Counted from the first letter of the stretch, positions 33,831 to 43,514 are shown. The stretch is DNA of 64,000 nucleotides from Halanaerobium sp051746665 (GCA_051746665.1 JBNJFG010000003.1:1-64000), one strand, 5' to 3'. Translations and numbers: made by a program. The notes: generated by a model not told the origin, from the sequence alone.

Positions 33831-35499
33831 ACTTAAAAATGCTTTAATTTATGATCCAACTAATAATAAAGATGGGGTTAAAGAAGATATCTGGGTTGAA
33901 GATGAGAAAATAGTTGCTGAACCTGAGCAATCAGTTTTAAAAGAATTAAAGGCAAACAATGAATTAGAAGAAATAGATCTAGCAGGTAAAATTGTAATGG
34001 CTGGTGGAGTCGATATTCACTCTCATATAGCTGGCCCAAAGGTAAACTCCGGTCGTGTTTTAAGACCTGAAGATCACAGGCGTGATAATGTTGCTCGTAA
34101 AGGTAAACTGCGTTCTGGAGTTGGTTCTACAGTTCCTTCTAGTTACGTAACTGGTTATCGCTACAGTTTAATGGGCTACACAACTGTGATGGAAGCTGCA
34201 GGACCACCTATGAAAGCTAAACATATTCATGAAGAATTTAATGATCTCCCCTATATCGATAAGGGCTTTTTAGTTTTAAGTGGTAATAATTATTTTGTTT
34301 TAAAATTCATCAGTGAAAATAATCAGCAGGCCTTAAAGGATTATCTTGGCTGGCTGATAAATGCAACAGGTGCTTTTGGATTAAAAGTTGTAAATCCAGG
34401 TGGAGTTGAAGCCTGGAAAGAAGGAAAAAGAATGAGAGGGATTGAAGAAAAGGGGACTTATTTTGATTTAAGTCCTAAGGAAATTCTGCTCGGACTGGCC
34501 CAAGCAGCAGAAGATCTTAAATTACCTCATCCCATTCATCTTCATACAAATGATCTGGGCTCAGCTGGAAATTATAAAACAACAATTAATACTATGCGAT
34601 TATTAGAGGATTATCGACTGCATATAACCCATGTTCAATTCAGCAGCTATGGTAAAGACGAAGATTCCAAAATAAAGTTTGCTACTGCTACTGATGAAAT
34701 TGCAGCTGAAATTAATAAGCAGTCAAAACTTACAGTGGATATTGGTCAGCTTGTCTTTGGAGAAGCTACAACCATGACTGCAGATGGCATTTTGGAATAT
34801 AATCTTCATAAATTATCAGGTAACAAATGGGTTAATACAGATGTTGAAATGGAAACTGGATCAGGTATCGTACCAATGAATTATAAGAAGAAAAATTTAG
34901 TTAATGATATTCAATGGGCTACTGGAATGGAACTTTTCTTAAAAATTAATAATCCCTGGCAGGTGTTTTTAACAACTGACCATCCAAATGCTGGACCATT
35001 TACTGCCTATCCCTGGATTATTAAATTATTGATGAATAAAAGCTATCGGGCAGATTATATATCAGATTTAAATGATAAATTTGATGAGCATACAGATTTG
35101 TCTTCACTTGACAGAGAATATAGTTTGAGTGATATTGCAGTTATCAGTCGCTCTGGTCCTGCTAAAGCCCTAGGATTGAAAAATAAAGGTCATCTAGGGA
35201 TTGGTGCTGATGCAGATATAGCGGTATATAATAATATTTCTGACAGTGATATTGCAGAAGTCTTTGCTCATCCTGTTTATGTTTTTAAATCGGGAAGAAT
35301 GATTGTCAAAGATGGAGAACTACTAAATAATTTGGAAATTGGAAGGACCTTAGTTACTAAGCCAGAATATGATCAAAACATTGTCGAATTAATTAGAGAA
35401 GATTTTCAGAAATATTATAGTATTTCAATTGATAATTATGCAGTTACAGATCATTATTATGATAAAGTTGAGGTGATTCCATGCGCTACCAGGGAATAG
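33823..35499 (+). CDS. fwdA: formylmethanofuran dehydrogenase subunit A (amidohydrolase)
   Basis: A 558-residue binuclear metal amidohydrolase that condenses formate with methanofuran, or hydrolyses formyl-MF. Ligands are visible in order: H66-x-H68 (GGVDIHSHIAGPKVNSG), the carboxylated-Lys region LKVVNPGGVEAW, His in HPIHLHTNDLGSAG, His in LHITHVQFSS and Asp in LTTDHPNAGPF. All expected catalytic positions appear intact. TTG 33817 is in frame, but ATG 33823 is the better start after GGGGAG. It overlaps fwdB by 8 and ftr by 19 bases. Confidence 0.94.
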   Translation: MLRLKNALIYDPTNNKDGVKEDIWVEDEKIVAEPEQSVLKELKANNELEEIDLAGKIVMAGGVDIHSHIAGPKVNSGRVLRPEDHRRDNVARKGKLRSGVGSTVPSSYVTGYRYSLMGYTTVMEAAGPPMKAKHIHEEFNDLPYIDKGFLVLSGNNYFVLKFISENNQQALKDYLGWLINATGAFGLKVVNPGGVEAWKEGKRMRGIEEKGTYFDLSPKEILLGLAQAAEDLKLPHPIHLHTNDLGSAGNYKTTINTMRLLEDYRLHITHVQFSSYGKDEDSKIKFATATDEIAAEINKQSKLTVDIGQLVFGEATTMTADGILEYNLHKLSGNKWVNTDVEMETGSGIVPMNYKKKNLVNDIQWATGMELFLKINNPWQVFLTTDHPNAGPFTAYPWIIKLLMNKSYRADYISDLNDKFDEHTDLSSLDREYSLSDIAVISRSGPAKALGLKNKGHLGIGADADIAVYNNISDSDIAEVFAHPVYVFKSGRMIVKDGELLNNLEIGRTLVTKPEYDQNIVELIREDFQKYYSISIDNYAVTDHYYDKVEVIPCATRE

Positions 35500-36380
35500 A
35501 AATAGAAGATACTTTTGCTGAGGCTTTTACTATGTATGGAACCAGAGTCATAGTAACAGCAGACAATGAAAAATGGGCTGAGATTGCAGGCAGAGAAGCT
35601 ACAGGATTTGCAACTTCAATTATTGAATGCGGAATTGAGGCTGGAATTGAAAAGAAATTAAGCCCGGAGGAAACTTTAGATGGAAGACCTGGAGTCAGTT
35701 TGCTCTTTTTTACCATGAAAGAAAAATCACTGTTAAAAGAAATGCGAAAACGAATAGGCCAGACAATAATGACTGCAGCCACTGCAGCCTGTTTTAATGG
35801 CCTAAATTCAGATAAAAAAATAAAAGTTGGAGGAAATATACGCTATTTTGGAGATGGATTTCAGATTTCAAAACTATATGATGACCGCAGATTCTGGAGG
35901 ATTCCAATAATGGGGGGCGAATTCTTAATCGAAGAAAGTTTTGGAGTTCAAAAAGGAATAGGTGGAGGTAACATAATAATTGCTGCATCTGACTCTGTAA
36001 ACGCTTTAAATGCTGCTGAAAAAGCAGTAGCAGCAATGCGCCAAATTGAAGGGGTAGTAATGCCTTTCCCAGGGGGGATTGTCAGCAGTGGGAGTAAGGT
36101 AACTTCTAAATATTCATTTTTAAATGCAGCTACCAATACGAAATATTGCCCTACTATTAAAGCACAGACAGAATCAAATTTGGCGGAAGAAGTTGGTTCT
36201 GTTTTAGAAATTGTTATCGATGGTTTAAGTGTGGAAGCAACTGCAGAAGCAATGAGAGTTGGAATTAAAGCAGCTGCTGTTGATGGTGTTATTAAAATAA
36301 CTGCTGGTAATTATGGTGGAGATCTAGGAACAGAAAACTTTTATCTCAAGGAAATTTTACGGGGTGATCTGGATGACTAA
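35481..36380 (+). CDS. ftr: formylmethanofuran:H4MPT formyltransferase
   Basis: A 299-residue enzyme (FhcD in methylotrophs) moving the formyl group between methanofuran and N5 of H4MPT. It starts with MRYQGIEIEDTFAEAFTMYGTRVIVTA and contains GREATGFATSIIECGIEAG, RPGVSLLFFTMKEKSL and FPGGIVSSGSKVTSKY, all typical of Ftr. The length is normal. It sits between fwdA and fwdC, the same A-D-C neighbourhood seen in methylotroph fhc operons. ATG 35481 follows GAGGTGATT. Overlaps at both ends imply coupled translation and fixed stoichiometry with the Fwd subunits. Confidence 0.95.
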   Translation: MRYQGIEIEDTFAEAFTMYGTRVIVTADNEKWAEIAGREATGFATSIIECGIEAGIEKKLSPEETLDGRPGVSLLFFTMKEKSLLKEMRKRIGQTIMTAATAACFNGLNSDKKIKVGGNIRYFGDGFQISKLYDDRRFWRIPIMGGEFLIEESFGVQKGIGGGNIIIAASDSVNALNAAEKAVAAMRQIEGVVMPFPGGIVSSGSKVTSKYSFLNAATNTKYCPTIKAQTESNLAEEVGSVLEIVIDGLSVEATAEAMRVGIKAAAVDGVIKITAGNYGGDLGTENFYLKEILRGDLDD

Positions 36381-37227
36381 ATTAAAGCTCAAATTAAAAA
36401 ATGAAAACCCTGCTCTAATTAAAAAAAATAATAAATTAATAGGGAAAATCCCGGTTGAAGTAGAAAATATTAGAGCAGACCTTATAAAAGATATGAGTTT
36501 TTCTGAATTAGAAAATCTAGAAATTAGAGCCGGAAAAGAAATATATAAATTAAAAGATTTTTTTGAAATAGAAGGTGAGCCAGCAGAAGATATTGAAATT
36601 GTAGGTGATTTATCTAATTTTAAATACCTAGGTGCAGAAATGAATTCTGGTACTATTAAAGTTAAAGGTAATGTTGGCATGCATCTGGGTTCTGAAATGA
36701 GTGGTGGTCAAATAGAAATTGAAGGTAATGCTGGTGACTGGCTGGGTGCAGAAATGACAGGTGGTATGATAACTGTAGCTGGTGATGCGGGTAATTATAT
36801 AGGAGCTGCTTTTAGAGGAGATAAATTAGGGATGAATCGAGGCCTGATCTATATTGGTGGTAATGCCGGCAACTTTACAGCAAATAAAATGCGTCGTGGT
36901 GAAATAATAATCAATGGTGATTGTGGAGACTTACTCGGAGCACAGATGATAGCAGGTTCTGTCTATGTTTTTGGTAAGTGCGGAAAACGAGTAGGAGCTG
37001 GGATGAAAAGAGGAACAATTGTAGTTTTTAATGAAATAGAACTGCTTCCTACTTTTAGTTACAATATAAGTTATTCCCCTAATTTTTTAAATATTGCCTT
37101 CAGGCATCTTGAAAATGATTATGGAATCAAAATTCCAGATCAAGCTTTTAATTCAGAATATAAAAGATATAGTGGTGATAAGACTGAATTAGGGAAAGGG
37201 GAAATTTTAATATGGAAAAAAGACTAA
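36373..37227 (+). CDS. fwdC: formylmethanofuran dehydrogenase subunit C
   Basis: About 284 residues with a right-handed beta-helix made of GxxxGxxxG-type repeats (VKGNVGMHLGSEMSGGQIEIEG, GNAGDWLGAEMTGGMITVAG, GDAGNYIGAAFRG, GGNAGNFTANKMRRGEI, GDCGDLLGAQM, GKCGKRVGAGMKRG). It is structurally related to the glutamate synthase C-domain. FwdC serves as the scaffold that helps hold FwdA and methanofuran. GTG 36364 lies in the ribosome site (GGGGTGAT), so ATG 36373 is chosen. It overlaps ftr by 8 and mch by 16 bases. Confidence 0.93.
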   Translation: MTKLKLKLKNENPALIKKNNKLIGKIPVEVENIRADLIKDMSFSELENLEIRAGKEIYKLKDFFEIEGEPAEDIEIVGDLSNFKYLGAEMNSGTIKVKGNVGMHLGSEMSGGQIEIEGNAGDWLGAEMTGGMITVAGDAGNYIGAAFRGDKLGMNRGLIYIGGNAGNFTANKMRRGEIIINGDCGDLLGAQMIAGSVYVFGKCGKRVGAGMKRGTIVVFNEIELLPTFSYNISYSPNFLNIAFRHLENDYGIKIPDQAFNSEYKRYSGDKTELGKGEILIWKKD

Positions 37228-38171
37228 ACCTTAATAAAAATGCAGTGATGCTGGTTAAAGAAATGATGAATGAAAAAGATCTCTTAAATATAGATGCTGT
37301 CCATTATAATGATGGAATAACTGTTATTGATGGTGGTGTTAAAGTTAAAGGTGGTTTTAGAGCTGGAGTTTTTTTCTCAGAAATATGTCTGGGGGGATTA
37401 GGAGAAGTTGATTTTATTGACTATGAGATTAGAGATTATATGATTCCAGCTGTTAAAGTAGAAATTGATCATCCCCTGGAAGCCTGTATGCTTTCTCAAT
37501 ATGCAGGTTGGAAAGTTGAAAAAGATGATTTTTTTGCTATGGCTTCTGGTCCGGGAAGAATTTTAGCTGCTAAAGAAAAATTATATAAAGAATATAATAA
37601 TTATCGTGAAAGCAGAAATTCTCCGGCGGTAATTGTTTTAGAAAGTTCAAAACTTCCAGATGAAAAAACTGCAAAATATATTGCAGATGAAATGTGTACA
37701 CCCTGCAGTAACAGTTATATTTTAACAGCACCAACAGAATCACTGGTCGGATCAATCCAGATAAGTGCCAGAATTGTAGAAACAGGAATGCATAAAATGC
37801 ATGAATTAGATTTTGCTTTAGAAAAAATTGAGTCAGCCTGGGGTATTTGTCCTGTTTCACCAACTGCTGATAATACTTTAAAAGCTATTGGAAGAACTAA
37901 TGATGCAGTTTTATATGGTGGAACAGCATATTATCAGGTATACTGCGAAGATACTGAAATAGAAGAAATATTAGCTGATATTCCAGCATCAGCTTCAGAT
38001 GATTATGGAGAAAGTTTTTTAAAACTATATAAAAGATATAACAATTTCTATGATATTGATCCAATGCTTTTTAGTCCTGCCCGTGTTATAATTAATAATA
38101 GAAAAAGTGGAAAAACCTACAAAGCAGGAAAAATAAATTATGAAATACTTGAAAAATCATTTTTTGAATAA
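37212..38171 (+). CDS. mch: methenyl-tetrahydromethanopterin cyclohydrolase
   Basis: A 319-residue enzyme interconverting methenyl-H4MPT and N5-formyl-H4MPT. It opens with MEKRLNLNKNAVMLVKEMM and contains VKVKGGFRAGVFFSEICLGGLGEVDF, AGWKVEKDDFFAMASGPGRILA and a C-terminal GRTNDAVLYGGTAYYQV, standard Mch blocks. Together with MtdB and Ftr it links methylene-H4MPT to formyl-MF without gaps. ATG 37212 follows AAAGGGGAA. It is the last of six overlapping enzyme genes; a 48-base gap precedes the next gene. Confidence 0.95.
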   Translation: MEKRLNLNKNAVMLVKEMMNEKDLLNIDAVHYNDGITVIDGGVKVKGGFRAGVFFSEICLGGLGEVDFIDYEIRDYMIPAVKVEIDHPLEACMLSQYAGWKVEKDDFFAMASGPGRILAAKEKLYKEYNNYRESRNSPAVIVLESSKLPDEKTAKYIADEMCTPCSNSYILTAPTESLVGSIQISARIVETGMHKMHELDFALEKIESAWGICPVSPTADNTLKAIGRTNDAVLYGGTAYYQVYCEDTEIEEILADIPASASDDYGESFLKLYKRYNNFYDIDPMLFSPARVIINNRKSGKTYKAGKINYEILEKSFFE

Positions 38172-38219
38172 TTCTTTAAGTAGAAAATAATAATTTTAAA
38201 AAGCATAGGAGGGAATTTA

Positions 38220-39083
38220 GTGCAGGCAGTAATCCTCGCTTCAGATGATGGGTGGCATATTGAAGAATTAAAAAAAGCATTAAAAAGAAAAAATATAAGA
38301 GCAGAAAGGGTTCCAATAACAGAACTTGGAGCAGCTGTTTCATCTACTTTCCAGCTCAAGTCAAGAGAAAAAATATTAGATGGATATGATTATATTTTTG
38401 TTAGAGTTATTCCTGGTGGAAGTCTGGAACAGATAATTTTAAGGATGGATATTTTAAATAGAATGGCTGCTCTGGGTAAAAAAATAATTAACAAACCTTC
38501 TGTTATCGAAAAAACAGTTGATAAATATTATACTCAATTTATTCTGGCTGATCATGGCCTTCCGACACCAGAAACATTTGTAACTGAAGATTTTAGACAG
38601 GCTTTAGAATACTGTGAAAAGTGGGGAGATGTAATTTTAAAGCCGATCTTTGGTTCTCTTGGTAAAGGTATAGTACGCTTAACAGATGAAGAGACAGCTT
38701 ATAGGGTTTTAAGAGCCTGGGATGAAAATAACTTAGTTTTTTATCTCCAAAAATATATTGAACATGGTCAGAGTGATATTAGAGTCTTTGTCTGTAAAGG
38801 AGAAATAATTGCTGCATCTGAAAGATGTGGAGCCAGCTGGAAAACAAATGTAGCCAGAGGAGCTGTCAGCAAAAAAATTGAGCTTCCCCAGAATATTCAA
38901 GATATGGCTTTAAAAACTGCAGAAATTCTTGACTTAGATTATACAGGAATTGACATAGTTTTGGAGAATGGTAGTTATAAGAATGCTTATATTATTGAAG
39001 TTAATAGTATTCCAGGCTGGTATGGATTACAGCAGGTAACAGATTTCAATATAGCAGATAAAATTATTGATTTAATGATCTAG
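38220..39083 (+). CDS. RimK/MptN-like ATP-grasp glutamate ligase
   Basis: A 287-residue ATP-grasp ligase of the RimK group. Visible parts are the nucleotide-binding strand DVILKPIFGSLGKGIVRL, the YLQKYIEHGQSDIRVFVCKGEIIAASERCG block and the metal site GIDIVLENGSYKNAYIIEVNSIPGWYGLQ. MptN adds glutamate to H4MPT to give tetrahydrosarcinapterin, and similar genes occur in methylotroph clusters. That role is probable but not certain; a step of methanofuran side-chain assembly is the alternative. The start is GTG 38220 after AGGAGGGAA. Confidence 0.8.
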   Translation: MQAVILASDDGWHIEELKKALKRKNIRAERVPITELGAAVSSTFQLKSREKILDGYDYIFVRVIPGGSLEQIILRMDILNRMAALGKKIINKPSVIEKTVDKYYTQFILADHGLPTPETFVTEDFRQALEYCEKWGDVILKPIFGSLGKGIVRLTDEETAYRVLRAWDENNLVFYLQKYIEHGQSDIRVFVCKGEIIAASERCGASWKTNVARGAVSKKIELPQNIQDMALKTAEILDLDYTGIDIVLENGSYKNAYIIEVNSIPGWYGLQQVTDFNIADKIIDLMI

Positions 39084-39105
39084 ATATAATTTTGGAGGGA
39101 AGAAT

Positions 39106-40050
39106 ATGCCTTTAAGTGATATAGAAATAGCACAGGCAGTTCAAATAGCATCTTTGTTGGAAGCCAGTGCAGCCAAGCCTGGTAATGTTTATCCAAACAA
39201 AAGTTTTGAAGATTTAAATTACCATCATTTTTTGTACAGTTCAGCTGCTGTGTTCCCAGCTTTTTTAGATCTGGATCATAAATCAGTCGGAGAAATAATT
39301 TTAGAAGGAGTTAAAGAAACTCATTCCTTTATTAAAACAAATACAAATTTGGGTATTTTACTTTTAATATCACCACTGGCAGCAGCATATGCTGGTTTAA
39401 GAAAAAAAGATTTAATAGATTCTGCAGATAGTGAAGAATTAAAAAAACTTTTACAGCAAGAAATAAATTATATTTTAAAAAATTTAACAAAAAAAGATGC
39501 TAAACTGGTTTATCAGGCAATTAATTATTCTAAAGCAGGAAATCTGGCTCGCGTTGAAGCAGGAGATGTTAGAGATAAGGTTAAATTGAATCTCTATCAG
39601 GCAATGGAGCTTGCTAAAAATAGAGATCAAATTGCAGCAGAATATGTTAGTGATTTTAGTGTCACTTTTGATTTTGCCTATCCAGTTTTAATAAAAAATC
39701 AAAAAAGATTTTCCAGGCTTGATGATGCAATAATTCAGACTTACTTAGAGATTTTAGCTGAATATCCAGACACTTTAATAGCTAGAAAATGGGGTAATGA
39801 TTTTGCAGTTGAGATTTCTAAAAAAACTAAAGAACTTCTTGATAAATTAGAAAATATTAAAAAATTAAAAGTTAGAGAACAGGAGATCAAAAGATTTGAT
39901 AAATATTTAAGGTCAAAAAAAGAAAAAATTAACCCAGGAACTACAGCAGATTTTATAGCAGCAGTTATATTTTTAGCAATTTTAGTTTCGGGAAAAAAAA
40001 TTATAACTAATTGGGCAAACTGGGGGGATGTTAATAATGGATCAATTTAA
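39106..40050 (+). CDS. CitG/MdcB-like triphosphoribosyl-dephospho-CoA synthase family protein
   Basis: A 314-residue helical protein. The motif QIASLLEASAAKPGNVYPNKSFEDLNYHHF and TNTNLGILLLISPLAAAY are the family hallmark. True CitG transfers dephospho-CoA to ATP to make a citrate-lyase cofactor, but no citrate or malonate genes are here. Members of this family recur in H4MPT gene clusters of methylotrophs and archaea with unknown substrate, perhaps a phosphoribosyl-type transfer in cofactor synthesis. ATG 39106 follows TTGGAGGGAAG; the 3' end overlaps mptA. Confidence 0.8.
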   Translation: MPLSDIEIAQAVQIASLLEASAAKPGNVYPNKSFEDLNYHHFLYSSAAVFPAFLDLDHKSVGEIILEGVKETHSFIKTNTNLGILLLISPLAAAYAGLRKKDLIDSADSEELKKLLQQEINYILKNLTKKDAKLVYQAINYSKAGNLARVEAGDVRDKVKLNLYQAMELAKNRDQIAAEYVSDFSVTFDFAYPVLIKNQKRFSRLDDAIIQTYLEILAEYPDTLIARKWGNDFAVEISKKTKELLDKLENIKKLKVREQEIKRFDKYLRSKKEKINPGTTADFIAAVIFLAILVSGKKIITNWANWGDVNNGSI

Positions 40051-41038
40051 AAGAGATGTTCAAAAAGAAGAACCTCGACTTGTGGTAGGCTTAAATAGAG
40101 TTGGTGTAAAAAACATCCAAAAAATAATCAGAATTAAAAATGATGATAAAGAAAATTTATTTTATTCAACAATTGATATATTTGTAGATTTACTTCCCCA
40201 GCAAAAAGGGGCACATATGTCAAGATTTGATGAAACCATTACTCAAATAATTGATGAAACAATTCAGAAGAAAGTTATGGTTATAGAAGATTTCGCCACT
40301 TATATGGCAGAAATGGCCAGGGAAAGGCAGCATGCTCATCGGGCAGAAGTCCGGATTAAAGCAAAATATCCTGTAGAAGAAATCGCACCAGCATCTAAGA
40401 AGAAAACTCAAAAAATTAATACAATTATGGGTAGAGCTGTCAGTACTGAAAATGGAAGCAGACATTTGATTGGTGTAGAAACTAATGGAATGACAGTTTG
40501 TCCTTGTGCTCAACAGATGATTAAGGAATATGCAGAAGAAAAATTAGAAAATGAAGGATTTACCAAAGAACAGCTAAAAAAAGTTTTTAAACATATTCCA
40601 ATGCCTTCACACAATCAGCGTGGAACCGGTATTTTAATGATTGGTAGTGAGAAAAAAATTAAGGCTGAAAAATTGGTGAAAATAGTTGAAAATTCTATGA
40701 GCAGTAAAGTTTTAGATCTTTTGAAAAGAGTTGACGAGTTAGAAATTGTAAGAAATGCCCATTTGAATCCTCGTTTTGTGGAAGATGTTGTTAGAGAAAT
40801 GGTGGCCCTTACAATTAAAGAATTTGATTTTTTAAGTGATGATGACTATTTCTTAGCTAAACAAACAAATTATGAGGGAATCCATAGTTATGAAGTCTAT
40901 GCTGAAAGAAGTGGAACAATTGGTGAAATCAAAGCAGAAATCGAAAAAGCTGAAAATGATTATATAGATAAAGATTATGTTGTAAATTGTAATAATACCA
41001 GCTCAGAGGAGTGGCTGGAACTAAATGGAGGCTGTTAA
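40037..41038 (+). CDS. mptA: GTP cyclohydrolase MptA/FolE2 type
   Basis: A 333-residue metal-dependent GTP cyclohydrolase of the FolE2 (type IB) fold. It starts the pterin branch by making 7,8-dihydroneopterin phosphate, the cyclic phosphate form in MptA. KGAHMSRFDETITQII, EMARERQHAHRAEVRIKAKYP and ETNGMTVCPCAQQMIKEYA (with the metal Cys) are diagnostic, and PMPSHNQRGTGILMIG follows. The ATG at 40028 abuts GGGGGG, so ATG 40037 is preferred. It lies among MF and H4MPT genes, favouring the MptA assignment, but supply to folate through FolB and FolK below is equally possible. Confidence 0.88.
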   Translation: MDQFKRDVQKEEPRLVVGLNRVGVKNIQKIIRIKNDDKENLFYSTIDIFVDLLPQQKGAHMSRFDETITQIIDETIQKKVMVIEDFATYMAEMARERQHAHRAEVRIKAKYPVEEIAPASKKKTQKINTIMGRAVSTENGSRHLIGVETNGMTVCPCAQQMIKEYAEEKLENEGFTKEQLKKVFKHIPMPSHNQRGTGILMIGSEKKIKAEKLVKIVENSMSSKVLDLLKRVDELEIVRNAHLNPRFVEDVVREMVALTIKEFDFLSDDDYFLAKQTNYEGIHSYEVYAERSGTIGEIKAEIEKAENDYIDKDYVVNCNNTSSEEWLELNGGC

Positions 41039-41039
41039 T

Positions 41040-41744
41040 TTGAAATTATTAATTAGCATTAAAAATGCAGAAGAAGCTTCAATAGTAAAAGATAGCAAAT
41101 TTGATATTTTAGATATTAAAAATCCTGCTGAAGGTTCACTTGGAGTTAATTTTCCGGGTGTAATTAAAGAAATTAAAGAAAAATCTCCAAATAGAGTTAT
41201 TAGTGCAGCTGGAGGTGATCTGCCTGGACTTCCAGGATTAAGTTCGCAGATTACCTTTGGACTGGCTAATTTAAAGCCTGATTATATAAAATTGGGCTTT
41301 TATAATTTTAATGAACTTGAAACAGCAATAAAAATAGTTGATGAAGCTAAAAAAGCCATTAAGCTAAGTGCTGCACCTGTTAAATTAATAGCGGCAGCTT
41401 ATGGAGATTACAAAAAAACAGGCAGTTTTAATCCTTTTTTATTAAATGAGTTGGCCTTTAAAACTGACTTAGATGGGATTATGATCGATACCATTAATAA
41501 AAATGGGAAAAACTTATTTGATTTTCTCAGTCCAGCAGAGCTTAAAAGTTTTTGTCAGCAGGCAAAAAAAGCAGAAGTTTTTAGCGCCCTTGCTGGCTCA
41601 TTAAGGTTTAAACATCTTGATCTTTTAAAAGAAATTAATTCCGATATTATCGGATTTAGAGGTGCTGTCTGTAAAAATAATGATCGAAGCTCTAAAATAA
41701 ACGCAGATTTAATTAATGAGCTCTACGAAAAAATTCAGGATTAA
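41040..41744 (+). CDS. mfnB: (5-formylfuran-3-yl)methyl phosphate synthase
   Basis: A 235-residue TIM-barrel enzyme forming the furan ring of methanofuran from two glyceraldehyde-3-phosphate molecules. KLLISIKNAEEASIVKDSKFDILDIKNPAEGSLGVNFP at the N-terminus is the MfnB signature, with the Lys in DIKNP as the likely Schiff base. DYIKLGFYNF, KLIAAAYGDY and DGIMIDTINKNGKNLFDF follow in barrel order. ATG 41025 contains the GGAGG site, so TTG 41040 is the start. It is immediately followed by mfnF and mfnE homologues, so the cell makes its own methanofuran. Confidence 0.93.
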   Translation: MKLLISIKNAEEASIVKDSKFDILDIKNPAEGSLGVNFPGVIKEIKEKSPNRVISAAGGDLPGLPGLSSQITFGLANLKPDYIKLGFYNFNELETAIKIVDEAKKAIKLSAAPVKLIAAAYGDYKKTGSFNPFLLNELAFKTDLDGIMIDTINKNGKNLFDFLSPAELKSFCQQAKKAEVFSALAGSLRFKHLDLLKEINSDIIGFRGAVCKNNDRSSKINADLINELYEKIQD

Positions 41745-41770
41745 TTATCTTAGATATGAGGTTGTTAGAT

Positions 41771-42859
41771 ATGGGAAAATATAAAATTATTGGTTGGGAT
41801 ATTGGGGGAGCCAATATCAAAGCTACAAAAATAGTTTATAACCAGAAAAATAATAAAATAGAATCAGTTTTATCAATCAGTAAATATTTTGCAATGTGGG
41901 ATAAAAATCAAAACCCTCTAGAAGTTATAGCAGAAATTTATCAAAATTTTAATGAAGCAGACTATTTTGCTATCACAATGACTGCAGAACTGGCTGATAG
42001 ATTTTCAACAAAAATCGAGGGAATCAATTATATAATTGATTTATTCAAAGATAATTTTGCTGATAAAAAACTTTATTTTTATAACAATCAGGCTAAATTT
42101 TTAAGAGTTGAAGAGTTGGAAAATAATATTGAAAAAAGCATAAGTCTTGCTGCAGCAAATTGGGCTGCTTCTGCTTCTTTTGCAGCGGAATTTAAAAAAG
42201 ACTTTATTTTATTTGATATGGGAAGCAGTACTATTGATTTAATTCCAGTTAGAAATAATAAAATTGCTGCTTTGGGTTTTACTGATGTCGAGCGATTAAA
42301 ACAGGGTGAGCTTATATATCACGGATTTTTGCGGAGTAATTTAAGTAATTTAAGCAAAGAGATACCATATCAGGGCCAGCTGGTAGCTGTTATTAATGAA
42401 TATTTTGCAACTACTGCTGATCTTCATTTACTTAAAAATATTATAAATTCAGCAGAATATACTGTTGAGCCCGCCGATAGTGGTCAGAAAAGCAAAGAGG
42501 CAGCAGCTGCTAGAATCGCAAGAATGATCAGTCTTGATCTTAACTCTATTTCCGAAAGTCAGCTTAATTTAATTGTTGATTATATTTATAATCAAGAAAT
42601 TTCATTAATTTATAATAAACTGCTGCAGCTTTATTCTAGGGATTATCTTAATCTGCAAATCCCCTTATTAATTAATAGTGAAGCAGCCTATTTTAAAGAT
42701 GATTTAAAAATGAGAAGTGATTTTAAATTTTTGGAGTTGTCAAATCTAATTCCAGTTCTTACTAATAATATTTTGACTACTACCTCAGCTGCCTCTTTAC
42801 TATTAAAAAAAATTATTGGAAAAGACTTAGTGGAACTTATGGGGTTAAATAATGAATAA
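41771..42859 (+). CDS. mfnF: MfnF-like H4MPT-linked C1 pathway protein (hydantoinase/ASKHA fold)
   Basis: About 362 residues of the hydantoinase/oxoprolinase-like family known as an H4MPT-linked C1-transfer pathway protein. The phosphate loop is IIGWDIGGANIKATK (about residues 5-19), with a second loop DFILFDMGSSTIDLIPV. Archaeal MfnF joins the aminomethylfuran diphosphate to gamma-glutamyltyramine. A C-terminal helix-rich half contains EAAAARIARMISLDL. The ATG at 41756 precedes the GAGGTTG site; ATG 41771 fits better. It overlaps mfnE by 8 bases. Confidence 0.85.
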   Translation: MGKYKIIGWDIGGANIKATKIVYNQKNNKIESVLSISKYFAMWDKNQNPLEVIAEIYQNFNEADYFAITMTAELADRFSTKIEGINYIIDLFKDNFADKKLYFYNNQAKFLRVEELENNIEKSISLAAANWAASASFAAEFKKDFILFDMGSSTIDLIPVRNNKIAALGFTDVERLKQGELIYHGFLRSNLSNLSKEIPYQGQLVAVINEYFATTADLHLLKNIINSAEYTVEPADSGQKSKEAAAARIARMISLDLNSISESQLNLIVDYIYNQEISLIYNKLLQLYSRDYLNLQIPLLINSEAAYFKDDLKMRSDFKFLELSNLIPVLTNNILTTTSAASLLLKKIIGKDLVELMGLNNE

Positions 42860-43514
42860 TTTAACTGTATTAAAAATTGGTGGTAGTTTTATAAATAATC
42901 AAAATCTGATTAATTTAAAAAATATAATAAAAGCAGTAAAAACAATTACTGATCATAAATTAATAATTGTAACTGGTGGAGGTAAAGCTGCTGATCTAAT
43001 TCGAGACTATGATCGAAAAATAAAATTAAAGGACAGCAGTTCACATTTTGCAGCAATTGCAGCTATGGAACTCAACTCTTATTTGATTTCAGATTATTTT
43101 GATAGTTTTTCTTTTTTTTCAACAGACTTTATTTTTTCTAAAGAGGTTAATATTTTTATGCCGCTTAATTATTACAGAAAATTTGATCCACTTCCTCATG
43201 CCTGGGATGTTAGTTCAGATAGTATTGCTTTAGAGTTGAGTCAGAGGTTAAAGGCGGACAATTTATTTTTAATTAAACAGAGAACAATAAAAAATAATTT
43301 TAAAATAAAAAGTAAATCTGCAGCTGATAATAAGCTGATAGATAACTATTTTCCAAAACTATATCAAGATCAAAATAGTAATTTGAAAACTATTATAATC
43401 AATATGAAATCAATTAAAAATTTAGAAATGTTAATAGAAAATAGTAAAGCTGAAATTCTAAATAAAAATTCAAACTCAAAAGAAGATTATTTTGATTTAA
43501 ATATATTAGAATAG
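42852..43514 (+). CDS. mfnE: MfnE-like [5-(aminomethyl)furan-3-yl]methyl phosphate kinase
   Basis: A 220-residue amino-acid-kinase-fold protein. VLKIGGSFI at the N-terminus and IIVTGGGKAADLIRDYDRK are the two nucleotide- and substrate-binding loops, and LPHAWDVSSDSIALELSQRL is the third family block. MfnE phosphorylates the aminomethylfuran phosphate to a diphosphate for MfnF. It is short for the family and lysine/asparagine-rich at the C-terminus. The close pairing with the mfnF-like gene supports the call. The next gene follows after 70 bases of AT-rich DNA containing a repeated AGAATAGATTTA. Confidence 0.85.
   Translation: MNNLTVLKIGGSFINNQNLINLKNIIKAVKTITDHKLIIVTGGGKAADLIRDYDRKIKLKDSSSHFAAIAAMELNSYLISDYFDSFSFFSTDFIFSKEVNIFMPLNYYRKFDPLPHAWDVSSDSIALELSQRLKADNLFLIKQRTIKNNFKIKSKSAADNKLIDNYFPKLYQDQNSNLKTIIINMKSIKNLEMLIENSKAEILNKNSNSKEDYFDLNILE

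Noticed and set aside
39106..40050. Citrate or malonate lyase cofactor gene citG
   Set aside because: No lyase or acyl-carrier genes nearby; the context is H4MPT/MF synthesis, so the classical role is unlikely.
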